A DNA stretch of 64,000 nucleotides from Mytilinidion resinicola. Taxonomy: Eukaryota; Ascomycota; Dothideomycetes; Mytilinidiales; Mytilinidiaceae. Made by a program: the position numbers and the translations under genes. Below, in pieces: positions 49,530-60,211 of this stretch (position 1 is its first letter; each line of letters starts with the position of its first letter). Where the stretch lies: NCBI RefSeq assembly GCF_010093595.1, contig NW_022985439.1, positions 1,197,713 to 1,261,712 on the forward strand, read 5' to 3'. The notes beneath the pieces were generated by a model that was not told the DNA's origin, did not search any database, and saw only the letters and a program-made list of their open reading frames with translations.

Positions 49530-49690
49530 ACTATCTAGGATGGCCTAGCAAATTTATCATTCGTCCAGATGCCAGAATTTTTTCTAATTCAGAATTTTGA
49601 CAATAGCATGAGGCACCACATGCAGTGGCGGGGAGGTGTAAGCACGTCTATGACGAGACATTGCAATAGTGGCTCTGAGTAGCTCTTTTA
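49530..49690. repeat. Direct repeat copy B (3' flank of F-box gene 2)
   Basis: Partner of 47150-47300. Relative to that copy it shows many TG-to-TA changes (for example CTGTCTGGGG read as CTATCTAGGA), the pattern left by repeat-induced point mutation. Confidence 0.65.
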
Positions 49691-49938
49691 CGGTAGTAAC
49701 AATTTTATCTATAGTGAGTGAAATGCCCAATTCGTCCAAAATCCACGTGACCAATCCAACACGTGTAAATGCTTCAGAAGGTATTCAGCACGATATTGAT
49801 AGGCAAAGGTAACGTATGAAGCCTTGGGCCTTTCAAGAGAGCATCTACTGAAACTTGAACTAGAAATTCTGTCGACTTTTCGCCTTCTTGTATCGCGATG
49901 TATCTCCGATCGAGTGCAGGCGGCGTTGCCTGACGATT

Positions 49939-51537
49939 CTACGCTGGCCGAATGACCTGGAAATCAACGTGAACGTCATGAAAACCTGCTGCAAGCTTTT
50001 TCTGCTTCAAACTGCCAGCAAACTCCAACTCCTGAATGTCTTCGACCAGCAGGACTTCATCGTTAGGAGGGTGGCGAATCGTGAACTTCCGGAGCACGGG
50101 AAGATGCCCTGCGCGGACGCTCTCCAAAATCTGACGAACGCGTATCTCAGCCATCTTCCAATTTGCATTGGCCCAGAGGTCTGTAACAACTAGCTCCTCG
50201 AGGCAACGCGGGAGCAGTTCCGGCAAATCCTCGACGCTGAAGTCATGTCCCCAGAGCATCGCCGTGGCAATCTCGAGGTACTTCAAGTAACGGAAGCTAG
50301 CCAAGGAGCCAATTGGTCGCTGGGTTTGGCGAATCGTACCTCCGCTCTTTTTGCGACCATCAATGACGAGGGTTTCGAGGGAGCGGTTCTGCGTCTTGAG
50401 GGCCTGGATAAAGCGCCTATTGAGTGTGCCGCTTTCCGAGATGTGTAAAGCGCAGAGTTTCTTGCAGGTTGACAGCGCCTTGCCAAACCCACGGGACATG
50501 GAAGCGTCGCCATTGTCGGATAGCCGTAAGATCTGTATTCCAGAGAGGTCAATGTCCGCATTGGATATCGCGATGGGCATATACATCTCGTCACGGCGAA
50601 ACCCCGCCCGCCGGATATGCTTCACTGACGGCAGAGACATCCAGGAACTATCCGATAAGTCGTGGTTCAAGTACTGAGGTCCGAAAACATCAACCTCCTT
50701 GAGTTTCGAGAACGTTTGTCGGAGAGGCTCGCAAAGGCCCTCCGTTTCGTCGAAAACCCATGGAGTCCGCGTGGCAAGAATAGCAGCTTGAGCGAGCGCA
50801 CTGGCCCACCTCGTCGACTCGTGTTGCGCGAAGTGGACCTTGAGTTTTGAGATATTCGGGACCATCGAGAGCAAAGCTGCCAGAACAGCGTCGCGGCTGC
50901 CTATGCGTATGGCCTTGATCCACGAATTAGTCTGAGAGTAGCCATAAGGACCCTTTGCCGAGCTGAAGGTCCATGTGCAGAAGACCCAATCGAAAGGTAG
51001 CTTGGCTGACATGGCTACATCGAGGAGTGCTTGTCCGATCTCAAGGCCAACCTCCTCCAAGTCTCGCCATTGATCAGGGTCGCGATTGCGTGGATGAATA
51101 CTAGGGTCTTTCTGAGATCGAAGATCCATGTACGTGACTGATTTGACAAGATTGGCGAGGTCGGGATATCTGTTGAGGACATAGATGAGCTTCGCCATTC
51201 TTAGTCTATCGTCCTCAGAAGATGTGAAAGGGACATCTTGGTACAGTATTTCACTTCCGATCGTATTCATCCGCTTCGATACCATGGATAGGTTGACGAG
51301 ATCGGCTCTTGGCGCACTTTCAGCTATTTGGAGAAGAAGCTCGTTTGGCAGTGACAAAAGCGGAGCGGGTGGTGATGGCTCGGCCTGTCGTATTGGCAGG
51401 ATAGTTGAGGCTCTAGAGCCTTCTAGCACCTCCAGTTTCTCTAACACTTCCAGCTCCTCTGGTTCCGGCATATTGGTTTGAGGTACTGTAGGGGCTATAT
51501 AAGCACCCGAAAGGAGGGTCGGTATGTGTAATAGCAT
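49939..51537 (-). CDS. F-box domain protein 2
   Basis: Single exon, 532 aa from ATG 51537; an alternative ATG at 51471 (MPEPEELEVLE) would remove 22 residues and looks equally possible. After an acidic N-terminal stretch, the F-box starts at about residue 59 (LLSLPNELLLQIAESAPRA). The remainder alternates helices and leucine-spaced strands (IQILRLSDNG, LCALHISESG, LETLVIDGRK, LEELVVTDLW), typical of F-box/LRR-like adaptors. A central segment with W, then SRDAVLAALLSMVPNISKLKV, corresponds to a similar place in F-box protein 3 (WDAAIALVLVLGNNLQTIKI). It is divergent from F-box gene 3, with 590 bp between the ATGs. Substrate unknown. Confidence 0.82.
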   Translation of the reverse strand: MLLHIPTLLSGAYIAPTVPQTNMPEPEELEVLEKLEVLEGSRASTILPIRQAEPSPPAPLLSLPNELLLQIAESAPRADLVNLSMVSKRMNTIGSEILYQDVPFTSSEDDRLRMAKLIYVLNRYPDLANLVKSVTYMDLRSQKDPSIHPRNRDPDQWRDLEEVGLEIGQALLDVAMSAKLPFDWVFCTWTFSSAKGPYGYSQTNSWIKAIRIGSRDAVLAALLSMVPNISKLKVHFAQHESTRWASALAQAAILATRTPWVFDETEGLCEPLRQTFSKLKEVDVFGPQYLNHDLSDSSWMSLPSVKHIRRAGFRRDEMYMPIAISNADIDLSGIQILRLSDNGDASMSRGFGKALSTCKKLCALHISESGTLNRRFIQALKTQNRSLETLVIDGRKKSGGTIRQTQRPIGSLASFRYLKYLEIATAMLWGHDFSVEDLPELLPRCLEELVVTDLWANANWKMAEIRVRQILESVRAGHLPVLRKFTIRHPPNDEVLLVEDIQELEFAGSLKQKKLAAGFHDVHVDFQVIRPA

Positions 51538-52127
51538 GGAGCTTGACGATGCTTGAAGTTACTGTCACTGTCACGTAACAAGAGATTAGAAGACGTTGTA
51601 AGTGCTGTGTTGGATGAAGATGATGAGGATGTACAGGGAAAAGAGAAGTCTAGAGGAAGGTGAGGCTAGAAAGAGGTGCCGTGCGCCTGCCGTAGCCCTC
51701 GCCGCTCAGCCAACTTGGTGGGTGGTGGGTTAGGTAGGTCGTGTGGTGGTGACTCTCAAGCTTGTGGATCAGCAGCAGAGATCGAGAGGCTATCCATGTA
51801 GTGGGAAGCCTGTAGTGAAGCTTGGTGTAAATAAAATGTGAAGTGAAAGTATAGTACGTGGCTCTAAGAATTCACGGCCAAACCTGAGCATCGTTCTCAG
51901 GCTGCTTGATGTCCGGGCAGAATTAGAAAAGCGATAAGTTCACTTCTCCCGAATCGATCTCTCGCCCATAGTCTTTATAGGTTCTCAGCATTAGACTCTC
52001 AAGGTGTACTACAACCACTTACCCGAAGCTCCCCACCACCCACCACTAGCCACATAATACCATCAAAAAAGTCTTGTACAACCATACAGCCAGCTTGCTA
52101 CCAGTTTTCGCTATCCGAACATTCTCA
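51538..52127. promoter_or_regulatory. Shared divergent promoter of F-box genes 2 and 3
   Basis: A 590-bp divergent spacer. Its left part (51568-51705) is the duplicate of the F-box gene 1 promoter region. The right part has a C-rich run (about 52030-52050) before the start of F-box gene 3. No defined transcription-factor site was identified. Confidence 0.4.
51568..51705. repeat. Direct repeat copy B, promoter side of F-box gene 2
   Basis: Partner of 49199-49345 at an offset of about 2,368 bp (GACGTTGTA at 51592 versus 49224). The offset almost equals that of the 3' flank repeats. Confidence 0.75.
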
Positions 52128-53573
52128 ATGGCTTTAATGGAAGGATTACCGACGGAGTTGCAGCAAATGATCTTCGATTATCTCCCTATCATGGACTTAG
52201 CAGCAATCTCCATATCTTCGAAGAAGCTGCATTCCACTGTTGAACAAGTCCTCTACCGTTCGATAGCCTTCAGCAAATGCTCACATCCCGGCGGCGAGCG
52301 GCCTTGTATAGACTGGGAGCAGGAGACATGGAACAGACTGATGGGCTTGCTCGAGACCATGGTGAAGCAGCCTAACCTGGCTTCAAGTATCCGTATCTTT
52401 GAGCTTGAAACTCATGGAACTCTCGAAATAGATGTCTCGGATGACGGAATAAATACTGAGTGGAAGGACTACTATGACTGTACTGTTGAACGTCCGTCTT
52501 CAGAGATGATGCGGCATCTAAAGGACCTGATGCCGGGAATAATGGTCCACGAAAACCGAAATACTAACGACGAGATCATGAAGTGCTGGACTAAAGCCAT
52601 CCTTGAGTTTGATTGGGATGCGGCTATCGCATTGGTCTTAGTGCTAGGCAACAACCTCCAGACCATTAAGATCGCCGAGCAATGCGAGGGGAAGTACTGG
52701 ATCACAAGCCATCACCTATCGCTTCGATTTCCAAAGTATGTCCCTCTAGTAGCCGGGGCTGCAGCAATGTCGAAGCGCATGGCAGGTGAGCGGAGACTTT
52801 TGGCGAATCTCCGACAAGCTGAGGTGCCGAACTATCGTATGGTGGACCTGTGCCCCAATCCATGGATACATATTCCTTCGCTAGGTGAACTCACGATGTC
52901 GACTCTTTTCCCAGAATTCCGATACTGGGCGGGCGGCCCTTCTTTCTTGCTGGACGCGGAGGAGACGAAGCATTGCGGCTTACGAGCACTGGACCTGTCG
53001 TTTGTCAACCTCGAACATCACGACTTCGAGAGCTTTCTAAAGTCGTGTGGCGGCGGTCTTCACAATCTGAAATTGAGGACTCCTGGAAAGTACGAGAGGT
53101 CTCCTAACATCTGGGAAGCTGTGTCTGCGTATGCGCCAAACCTCGAAAAGTTGACACTCGTGGACTGCAATCTGTGGGAGGAAGCTCAAGAGCGGGACCT
53201 GAGCAAGATGCTACAGTTGAAGGCTTTCAGCTTTTCCTTCAGCTCCAGGTTCTCTCCTGATGTGGACCCCGCCAAGGATGACCCCGAATGGTACCTTTTG
53301 CTGCCTCAACGGTTGGAGGAGTTAGCAATCACAGGTTGCCCCGAGACGCCCAAGGGCTGGGATTTCTTTGATTCTGTAGACTCGCTCGTGGAGGTTACGC
53401 ATTTCGGAGAATTTCCCGCCCTGCGGAGCATTCGAGTTGACTTCCACCTTCTGGAGTGTACAAACGCTATGATTGAATTTAAGCGAGGTGTCATAGGTGT
53501 GCGCTGTCTCGAAATGACAGCCATGTCAGGGCGGAAGGTGCAAGTCAGCACCAACGCTGCGGTATTAAGATGA
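52128..53573 (+). CDS. F-box domain protein 3
   Basis: Single exon, 481 aa from ATG 52128 (MALMEGLPTEL); the longer frame to 52074 starts with TTG, and the second ATG at 52137 is also possible. The F-box is at the very N-terminus (GLPTELQQMIFDYLPIMDLA). A central WDAAIALVLVLGNNLQTIKI segment resembles the equivalent region of F-box protein 2, so the three genes belong to one family. C-terminal leucine-spaced strands (LRALDLSFVNL, LHNLKLRTPG, LEKLTLVDCN, LEELAITGCP) form an LRR-like solenoid. Likely an SCF adaptor with unknown substrate. This copy is on the opposite strand to the other two. Confidence 0.82.
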   Translation: MALMEGLPTELQQMIFDYLPIMDLAAISISSKKLHSTVEQVLYRSIAFSKCSHPGGERPCIDWEQETWNRLMGLLETMVKQPNLASSIRIFELETHGTLEIDVSDDGINTEWKDYYDCTVERPSSEMMRHLKDLMPGIMVHENRNTNDEIMKCWTKAILEFDWDAAIALVLVLGNNLQTIKIAEQCEGKYWITSHHLSLRFPKYVPLVAGAAAMSKRMAGERRLLANLRQAEVPNYRMVDLCPNPWIHIPSLGELTMSTLFPEFRYWAGGPSFLLDAEETKHCGLRALDLSFVNLEHHDFESFLKSCGGGLHNLKLRTPGKYERSPNIWEAVSAYAPNLEKLTLVDCNLWEEAQERDLSKMLQLKAFSFSFSSRFSPDVDPAKDDPEWYLLLPQRLEELAITGCPETPKGWDFFDSVDSLVEVTHFGEFPALRSIRVDFHLLECTNAMIEFKRGVIGVRCLEMTAMSGRKVQVSTNAAVLR

Positions 53574-55768
53574 GCATCGTCGTCATTATCGTTCAGGGCC
53601 CGTTAGGGTAATAGAGAGGTATCCTAGGTATGCCATGAAGATATGCTGATGGGTACTATTAGAGTCCAGGTTTCGATGGGGTGCTGGGTTCTGAGTTATG
53701 TATGGTCCAATGTCAGTAATATACAGGTCGGCACAGGACTATTTATTTCATAGGCGGCGATTCTGGAACTAGACGTAATTAGCGACCACTGTATCATGTA
53801 CTAGTAGATACATACAAATAATTAGCGTTTGTTCCCAGGCTGGAAGTCATCTTTCGCACGTCAATTTGCTATCCAGCCTTCCAATCTCGCACCCTACAAT
53901 CTTGCTAGTAGAGACAAGTGAACACCAACAGGTTCCAGTGCATCCAGGTCATTATTTCGAGAGCATGTCGAGAGCTTGATCAGTTCGAAGTGAATGTGAT
54001 CAAGACAGTACTGCTCTCGGGTAAGGACTGAGATAGCAACCCTAGACCACATACTTCTGACGTCTTACTCATCAAATGTTCGAGTACACCATGATGCATT
54101 AACCATTTGAGGCAAACGTTTTCATGACAGTGGTTTTCTCGTTCATGCCAAGGATGTTAACGAAGATGATCGAGAGAGATTGAAAAGGATAGTGGGTGCT
54201 TAGCATATTGTGGGAAGCATTGCTGGTAATCTCTTCATACATTCCCGAAACTCATCCACAAGTAAGCTTTGGTAAAGAAGGAGCTTGTAGATCTCTACCT
54301 GGAGGCTGCCTTGATGGAATCCTCCACCAACTTCCGCTTGTAGATGCAGTATCATGATGAGCGGAGGACATTAGTCCCAGATGTTTCACTCTTTCACCGC
54401 CGCCGAGTGTGCCTTGATACATGTCTAGTAGAAGTTAATGTAAATAAAGACGCATCTAGCTTTGATGGATACCCTGACGATCCGAGTTGACGCATAGGCG
54501 TTGAGTAGTGTTGAGGCGTCCAGGGGCCGTAACATGAATAGAACCGAAGCTCAGACCGCAAGTGGGTAAGGCCTGTTCACAACAACCAAGAACCTTGACT
54601 CGTCACTACCGCAGCCCCATTCTGCTACAGCATCTTCATCCTCCACAATCTATCATGGCCCTCACAGCCGCATTCTAGCTGATCATTCCGTCATCTTTCT
54701 CATATATCCCCAAACGCTGACCCTAACTTTGAGATGGCTTTCAGACGCAACCCGGCAAAGTGAGTTGAAACGTTGGGAGTATTAGTTGTGGTGACAATCG
54801 GGAATGTCTTTTGGGATTCTCCACCAAGCTAAGAATACTCAGAGGCCGCAGAATGGTAGGAGTGGTGGCGTTTTCAAATAGTCTCGCTTTGTGGGGGCTC
54901 CAAAACTGATATTTCTATCAAGGGAATACTAATCAATCCTCTTTTCGTACTGCGGCATCTTTCGCATTATGTTGAAACCGTATCTGCAGTTGATCGTCCC
55001 AGCTGAAGGCTCTTGTCAGAGCCTGATCTTGAAAGAGGAAAAAGGCGCTGAACCTCGCGTTCCGCGATCTCCAATGCGCTTCAACCAACACAGCCGCGCG
55101 GAACGCCCCGAGATGCCTGATCGCTGCCATCAGCCCCAGAGGTACCAGAGCACCACACCCTTCGACGTTCCCACAGTTTTCAAGCACCTTTGTCCAAGAA
55201 AAGCCTAAAGAGGCCGTGCTAACGGTTCTCTTCGTTTCAAGATCAGGATCCTCGGCTTCGACAGCGCCAGACATCCTCATCGCATGACGAACTGTTCTAA
55301 TCATATCTCTTTCATAGTGATTGTTTCTGCTGGACAAATAGCAATTCAATTGCTTTTCCCTACTGCTGGGAGTATTCTCACATAGAGCTGTCCTGGTTAA
55401 GTGGGTATGATTATGCTTCTTCCTGAGACTTCATTTTCTGGTGTCGTCTCGTAATGCGAGTGGCTTCAAGCCCTATCCGCCCCGACTTACTAGACTACGA
55501 AACAGATCAAGGATGTAAGCCCTTCGAGTCCAATGACTGATCTCTCCGAAACGTGGCTCCTTGTACCTTGCAAGCGCTCCCGGAGAACTTGATCCAAATG
55601 TAGATCCCATGCCCCGGAGTATGGCTGGTTGCGTTAGATATAAATTCCACAATTCTTTCCACTAGACACTCACTCAACCATCCCTTCGATGCCCCAATAT
55701 ACTCAACCATCTCTCCCACATAGTCTCTTTAGCTGTCATCATCGTTTTCCCATTAACTTAACATCGAA
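53574..55768. other. Gene-poor stretch downstream of the F-box cluster
   Basis: About 2.2 kb without a supportable gene. A minus-strand frame of 123 codons from ATG 55304 to 54933 is open and of mixed composition, but has no recognised domain or fitting splice sites. The rest shows no repeat or RNA gene. It ends in the CT-rich promoter of the secreted-protein gene. Confidence 0.4.
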
Positions 55769-56457
55769 ATGCACCTTGGCACAGTTCCGGTCTTGTTCCT
55801 TCTACTTGCCGGTTTCTCGGAGGCAGCGCCATGGAAGCACTGGCATGGTCCTGAAAAAGAATCAACGACGACACTGGTGCCTAAAACTCCAGCATGGCAT
55901 AAACATCACCACAAGCCGACTGGCGGGTTCCCGTTCGTACTTCCTTTACTCGTTCTGAAAGTTCATGGAACGCTCACTTTTCTCCAGCCACCAACCACCA
56001 AACTGTGCCTCTGTGACAGCCTCAGCTCCACCACTGACATGTATAACACCACATAGAGGGTTAGTTCCAACCCACTGCAATGTCCGTCACCGACGCTAAT
56101 TTTCAAGCGGCCCTCATCCCAAAGAGAAGGCTCCTCACCGCGTTACTTATCCAACAGACGGGCCTGGTGGGTGGAATAAACCATACTGCTGGTCCACGAT
56201 CTCCGATCATGGACCTCATCCCACTCACCACAAATTTGACCACGGTGAATTCTTGCCTTGGCCTGAGCAAACGTAAGCCATCCCAAAGGTCTCAAGCTTT
56301 ATCCTTCTCTAACATCACGGTGATTAGTATCGTTCCATGCTATCCTATAACGGGCTCCGATTCAGTCTATACCCAAGTGACAGACAGGCCAACTTGGGCC
56401 AGCTCTGGAAATTGGCCCATCCCCACGCAGCCACCTGCGTACATTCCATTTCATTGA
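55769..56457 (+). CDS. Small secreted His/Pro/Trp-rich protein, four exons, function unknown
   Basis: Exons 55769-55932, 55988-56059, 56108-56272 and 56328-56457, 176 aa. The introns are 55, 48 and 55 nt with GTTCGT, GTTAGT and GTAAGC donors. They have CTCAC, CTAAT and CTAAC branch-like words and AG acceptors, and the total of 531 nt is a multiple of three. The N-terminus is a clear signal peptide (VPVLFLLLAGFSEAA), so it should be secreted. The mature part is rich in His, Pro and Trp (KHWHGPEK, HKHHHKP, GPHPTHHKFDHGE) with four Cys (NCAS, LTCI, PYCW, VPCY). I recognise no family. Size, signal peptide and even Cys number are those of candidate effectors or surface proteins; the His clusters could bind metal. 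The model rests on splice signals and frame continuity, and intron 1 is the least certain. Confidence 0.6.
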
Positions 56458-56746
56458 AGATACATTCTGACGGTTTCTATCCGTATCTCCTCGACGGATT
56501 GGGGTTGCTATGTTATTCGCTTCTACTTCGAACTTCTTTACCCGTGTTTTATTTTCCCATGGCGTCTGAGGGGTTGCACTTTAACAAATCTCAAGCTGGA
56601 GTCGCAACATTTTCTGGCCATTTACGCTCGTTTAGATACATTATATACCACACCATGTATTGCGTTAGTAGATCTATCGCACAAATACCACAAAAGCTCC
56701 TTAAATCTCCACCATAGCTCCTGAACTCCTAATACAAGCCCTGACT

Positions 56747-57463
56747 CTACATCCTCGAACTCGCCTCTAGACACGCTTTCCCATGCTCACACGTATAAAA
56801 TACCTTCCCCGCACTTCCCCCGGCCTCATCCCCTCCTTCTTCCGCCGTCGCACCCCTTATCACGCCTGTAACCACGCCCATCCGCCGCCCGAGATGTACA
56901 ACTTCGCTCTCGACAACTACTTTCATGCCCTCGGCCGCCGGACGTAAGTATGTGCAGTTCAGCGTCCGCGAAACGTGTCCGCTATCCCAGAACCCTTCTT
57001 TCGCGCAGATGGAGATTGTGACGGAGGTGCAGATGTCGAAGATGAGAGCAACCGCTCCGCCGTGAAGGCTTCCTGACATATTACATAAGGTATAAGGTAC
57101 TGTGAGGAGGAACTTGGTTCGGGCGAGATGGGGATGGGCGGGGGTGGGTGCGAAGGTGGCTTCTAGGAGGGAGAGGTGGTGGGGGAGGGAGGCGTCGTGG
57201 CCCTGGGGTTGAATTAGCTAGAGGTTTTTGAAAGCTTGGTAGAGACGTTGAAAGGGTAGTTGAAAGGCGAATAGGAACGTGCTTAAGAATTGGGACTGTG
57301 ATTGAAGCGGTGTTGGTAAGGAATTGAATGCGCATACATCGTAGCCTTCCACGCTTGCGAGTTCGAAGAAGCGGTTCGCACGCTCCAAGGGCGAATCACC
57401 CAGAATTACAGAGCTCCCACGGCTACCACCACGGCCGGAACTTCTGTCTACGCGCTTGCTCAT
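56747..57463 (-). CDS. Hotdog-fold thioesterase, THEM2/ACOT13-like
   Basis: Exons 57463-57338 and 57202-56747, 193 aa. The 135-nt intron (GTATGC donor, GCTAAT branch word, CCCCAG acceptor) joins VEGYD to GHDASLPHH. The hotdog core motif is SGSLHGGAVALIFDICTSV (about residues 98-116), where the HGG segment and the following Asp position the thioester. It is followed by NCTYLRPAAEGMKVVVESEVVHLGRRM, split here as one beta sheet stretch. Relatives hydrolyse acyl-CoA thioesters in the cytosol or mitochondria. The first 40 residues are Arg/Ser/Gly-rich. A 134-nt region of the intron is open in other frames, which could mislead single-ORF annotation. Family call is firm, substrate unknown. Confidence 0.85.
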
Positions 57464-58643
57464 AGTGAAAGTATAGAGATTGTGGAAGCTTGGGATTGCG
57501 GGGTGAAGCGTGAGGAGATCGAGGTGCAGCGATCAGGGTGGAATGGCGAAGGCAGAACGGCAAATTGTCATTGCTTGTATAGGAATGTGATCATTTAGTA
57601 TGTATAAAGTACAGAAAATGGAATCTACACTAGAATTGATGGATGCCATCGCATATTGTTGCCGACATGGCATTGAATCATGAATCAACCTCGGCTTGGA
57701 TTCCAGAGGTAGAGTTTGTCTGACTAAGCTGGGATATTTCCTCCCGAGCAGGCTCTCTTCCTTTCCCCATTTCTTTCCCATCTTATGCCATCTCATAAGA
57801 CGGTCAACCGTTCGGACGAAGCAAATTATAGCCTTCTGGAGATTGGAAGGTGCGGAGCACCTATGATCGCTGTCTTCACCTTGAGGACATTGGGAAATAG
57901 GTGGTAGTATAGATCCTTCGCAACTATGTATTTCACTTCCATTTCTTTCCGCGTATAAAGCTTCATCAACGGAACTTTTTCAGTAATAATCTCAAGTATT
58001 TTCAGGAGTTTGATAGGTGATTGTCATGTCGTGCTGAATCTCTTGCTTGTTCGTTTATTGTGCAAAACGTCTCCATCATCTCACATGACAACGGGTGGAT
58101 TGCCAGTAAAAGGAAGGATGCTTTATGGTTGTTCGACAGTATTCAGTTAAGATGGGCCAACAGCGGCGTGATTTTGGCCTTGGGCTCCATCGAAAATGCT
58201 CGCTGGAAAGTGGGGACGTCCGCAGTTCTCCTGTTTATCACGGTATACCTCGTCGCCGTTGAGATGCTGCGGCATGTGCTTCACCACCGTCAAGGCATTC
58301 GTATCTGACTTGGTGCGTATCTCGTCCCTTCTTCTCGTTCTTCTGCTGACGCTTTCGGGGTAACCCCATGAGATTTCAAGAGTGTAGCGGAGATCAAAAA
58401 CGATGTGCCTGTACTTGTGTCTTGCTGCTGTACAAAATATAAAACTTCACGGTCATAAGAGATGGTACATTGCGAGGAACAGATGAAATTATGCTATCAC
58501 GTTGCCTACCAAGAAATAACGATGTGTCAAGCTAGAAGAGCAAGGAAAAAAAGAAGACAACACCTTCGCCGTCATGTCACCTGCGGTATCTGGTTTCAGT
58601 GATCACCAAGCATTCTCAGGCGTCACTGTCCAATACGATAAGT
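57464..58643. other. Spacer between thioesterase and J-domain genes
   Basis: A 1,180-bp spacer. A 95-codon frame at 58021-58308 contains one hydrophobic segment, but it opens with TTG and no exon partner was found. No repeats or RNA genes were seen. Confidence 0.4.
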
Positions 58644-59228
58644 CTAAGCAGCATTCTCTGCCTCGCGTCTCGCGTACGGGAACGGACTGGGGTTCGCACC
58701 TTTCTTCTTAGGCTCATCTTTCTGGGCTGGCTGAGGAGTAACCTTGGGCTCCTTTGGAGGCTTAGGAGCCTTAGTACGCTTTTTCCTCGCACTCGGCTTC
58801 CGTTTCTCCTGCTTCTTCTCACCCGGAGGCGTTGCGTGGAACCACTGCCTCGTCTCTTTCGGCTCATACTCTGGCCCCTTAGACTCCTTACGGGCACGGC
58901 GCGGTCGACTAGGCCGGTCGCGAGTGAAAGGGTCACGATTGAAGTACTCCCGGCTGAAAGTGTCGCCCTGGCCAGAAGCTCTTCCTCTTCTCCTTGCGTC
59001 GTACTTTGCTCTCTTCTCGTCGTTGCTCAAGACCTCGTAGGCTTCTTGGACCGCGCGGAACATGGCTACGGCGGCCGCTTTCTGCATCTCGGGTAGGTCT
59101 GCTCGAAGCTTGTCTGGGTGGTAGATTAGTACTAGACGGCGATATGCTTGACGGATCGCCTCTTTGGAGGCGTCGTTGCGGACTCCGAGCGCGGCGTAGT
59201 GCGTTTTGAATATTGTGTTGGAGCTCAT
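58644..59228 (-). CDS. J-domain (DnaJ-like) protein
   Basis: Single exon, 194 aa, ATG 59228. The J domain occupies about residues 8-78, with HPD at 37-39 (LVLIYHPDKL) and the closing helix YEVLSNDEKRAKYDARR. It would stimulate the ATPase of an Hsp70. The C-terminal about 110 residues are strongly basic and Pro/Lys/Glu-rich (RKPSARKKRTKAPKPP), without zinc-finger or client-binding domains, so it is a class C (type III) J protein. No signal peptide or membrane helix is visible; the basic tail suggests nuclear or nucleolar location, as inference. Confidence 0.9.
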   Translation of the reverse strand: MSSNTIFKTHYAALGVRNDASKEAIRQAYRRLVLIYHPDKLRADLPEMQKAAAVAMFRAVQEAYEVLSNDEKRAKYDARRRGRASGQGDTFSREYFNRDPFTRDRPSRPRRARKESKGPEYEPKETRQWFHATPPGEKKQEKRKPSARKKRTKAPKPPKEPKVTPQPAQKDEPKKKGANPSPFPYARREAENAA

Positions 59229-60211
59229 GGTTGTGTGAGCTTGTGAGTTTTTGGGGACGGTTTGTGGTTGCTTCTGCGAAACGGGATCGGAGGATGTGTG
59301 TGACTGCTTTGGTGAAGTTGCATCTAATGGACCTTGATTTGAAACCTGAAGCGGTTATATAGACTAAAGGAATGAACTTTGTACATTGTGTGAGGCATCA
59401 GTCTCTTTGATGCTTCACACTTTGAGCATGACGTGTCCATCTGATAGGTTGAGAAAACAGGATCGAAATTCTTCACAATGTCGACGACGGAGAGCTAGTC
59501 ACGTGCTTCGCTGGTCTTTGATATTGTTCGGGTGGTCAAAGTTCAAACCTACCTGGGATTAGATCTCAGTAAAACAAGGATGGCTCAAGACAAAGGGAGG
59601 TTACTTTTGACTTTTGAGCTGCTTCACGAATTGTGTAGAATATTTGGATGAGTGCGAGAGCGCGAGGAAAAGCTTGATCGAAATAGGCAAAGCAGATCTG
59701 TCAAGGAGAATCTAGAATCTCTCTTACCTCAATCGACGAGTCACCGAGGCTGTAGATAATAATTTCGTCGGTGACCCTCACTTTATTGGTGAAGATATAT
59801 TGTCACAGGAGAGTCGGTATATTCCCACCATTCAAACAGCAAGCTCCCGAAAATTGAAGCTCTATGCGGCATGCCGGGACGCCACTTCGGACCATCGGAT
59901 TACTTTTGTATCAGCCCATGCGGGAGTATTGCATACCCGGGTCGATCAAAGCTTGAGGACCAGAGCGAACTGTGCTTGGACGACGAGGGCGCGAAGTGGG
60001 ACGTCATATTTATTTCTTCAAGAGCTCCAACCCCACCTTCAAACCCCTCTTCGCCCTAAGTTTCTACCTACCCACCGGCCGCCAGCTAATCAAGGCCAAG
60101 TGTTGCACTGCGGAGCGTCTCCATTGCGTATGGTTAATTAGCACTGCTTGGGGTTTGCAGCTTTCGAATTGGACGCCCGATTACCAACTTTTCTTGAACC
60201 ACCACTTTAAG
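59229..60211. other. Divergent spacer between J-domain and SSADH genes
   Basis: A 983-bp divergent spacer. Short overlapping frames near 59800-60140 lie in the SSADH leader and show no family resemblance. Nothing else was recognised. Confidence 0.45.

Larger units (their letters stand above)
49007..49938. other. Spacer between tandem F-box genes 1 and 2
   Basis: A 932-bp spacer made of two recognisable parts: the promoter-side segment 49199-49345, which resembles 51568-51705, and the 3'-side segment 49530-49690, which resembles 47150-47300. No gene is seen. Confidence 0.6.

Noticed and set aside
54933..55304. 123-codon minus-strand frame in the gene-poor stretch
   Set aside because: Mixed composition is not obviously spurious, but no family, no upstream exon and no conserved motif could be identified.
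58021..58308. Frame with one hydrophobic segment between thioesterase and J-domain genes
   Set aside because: Opens with TTG, no fitting exons, a single predicted helix only.
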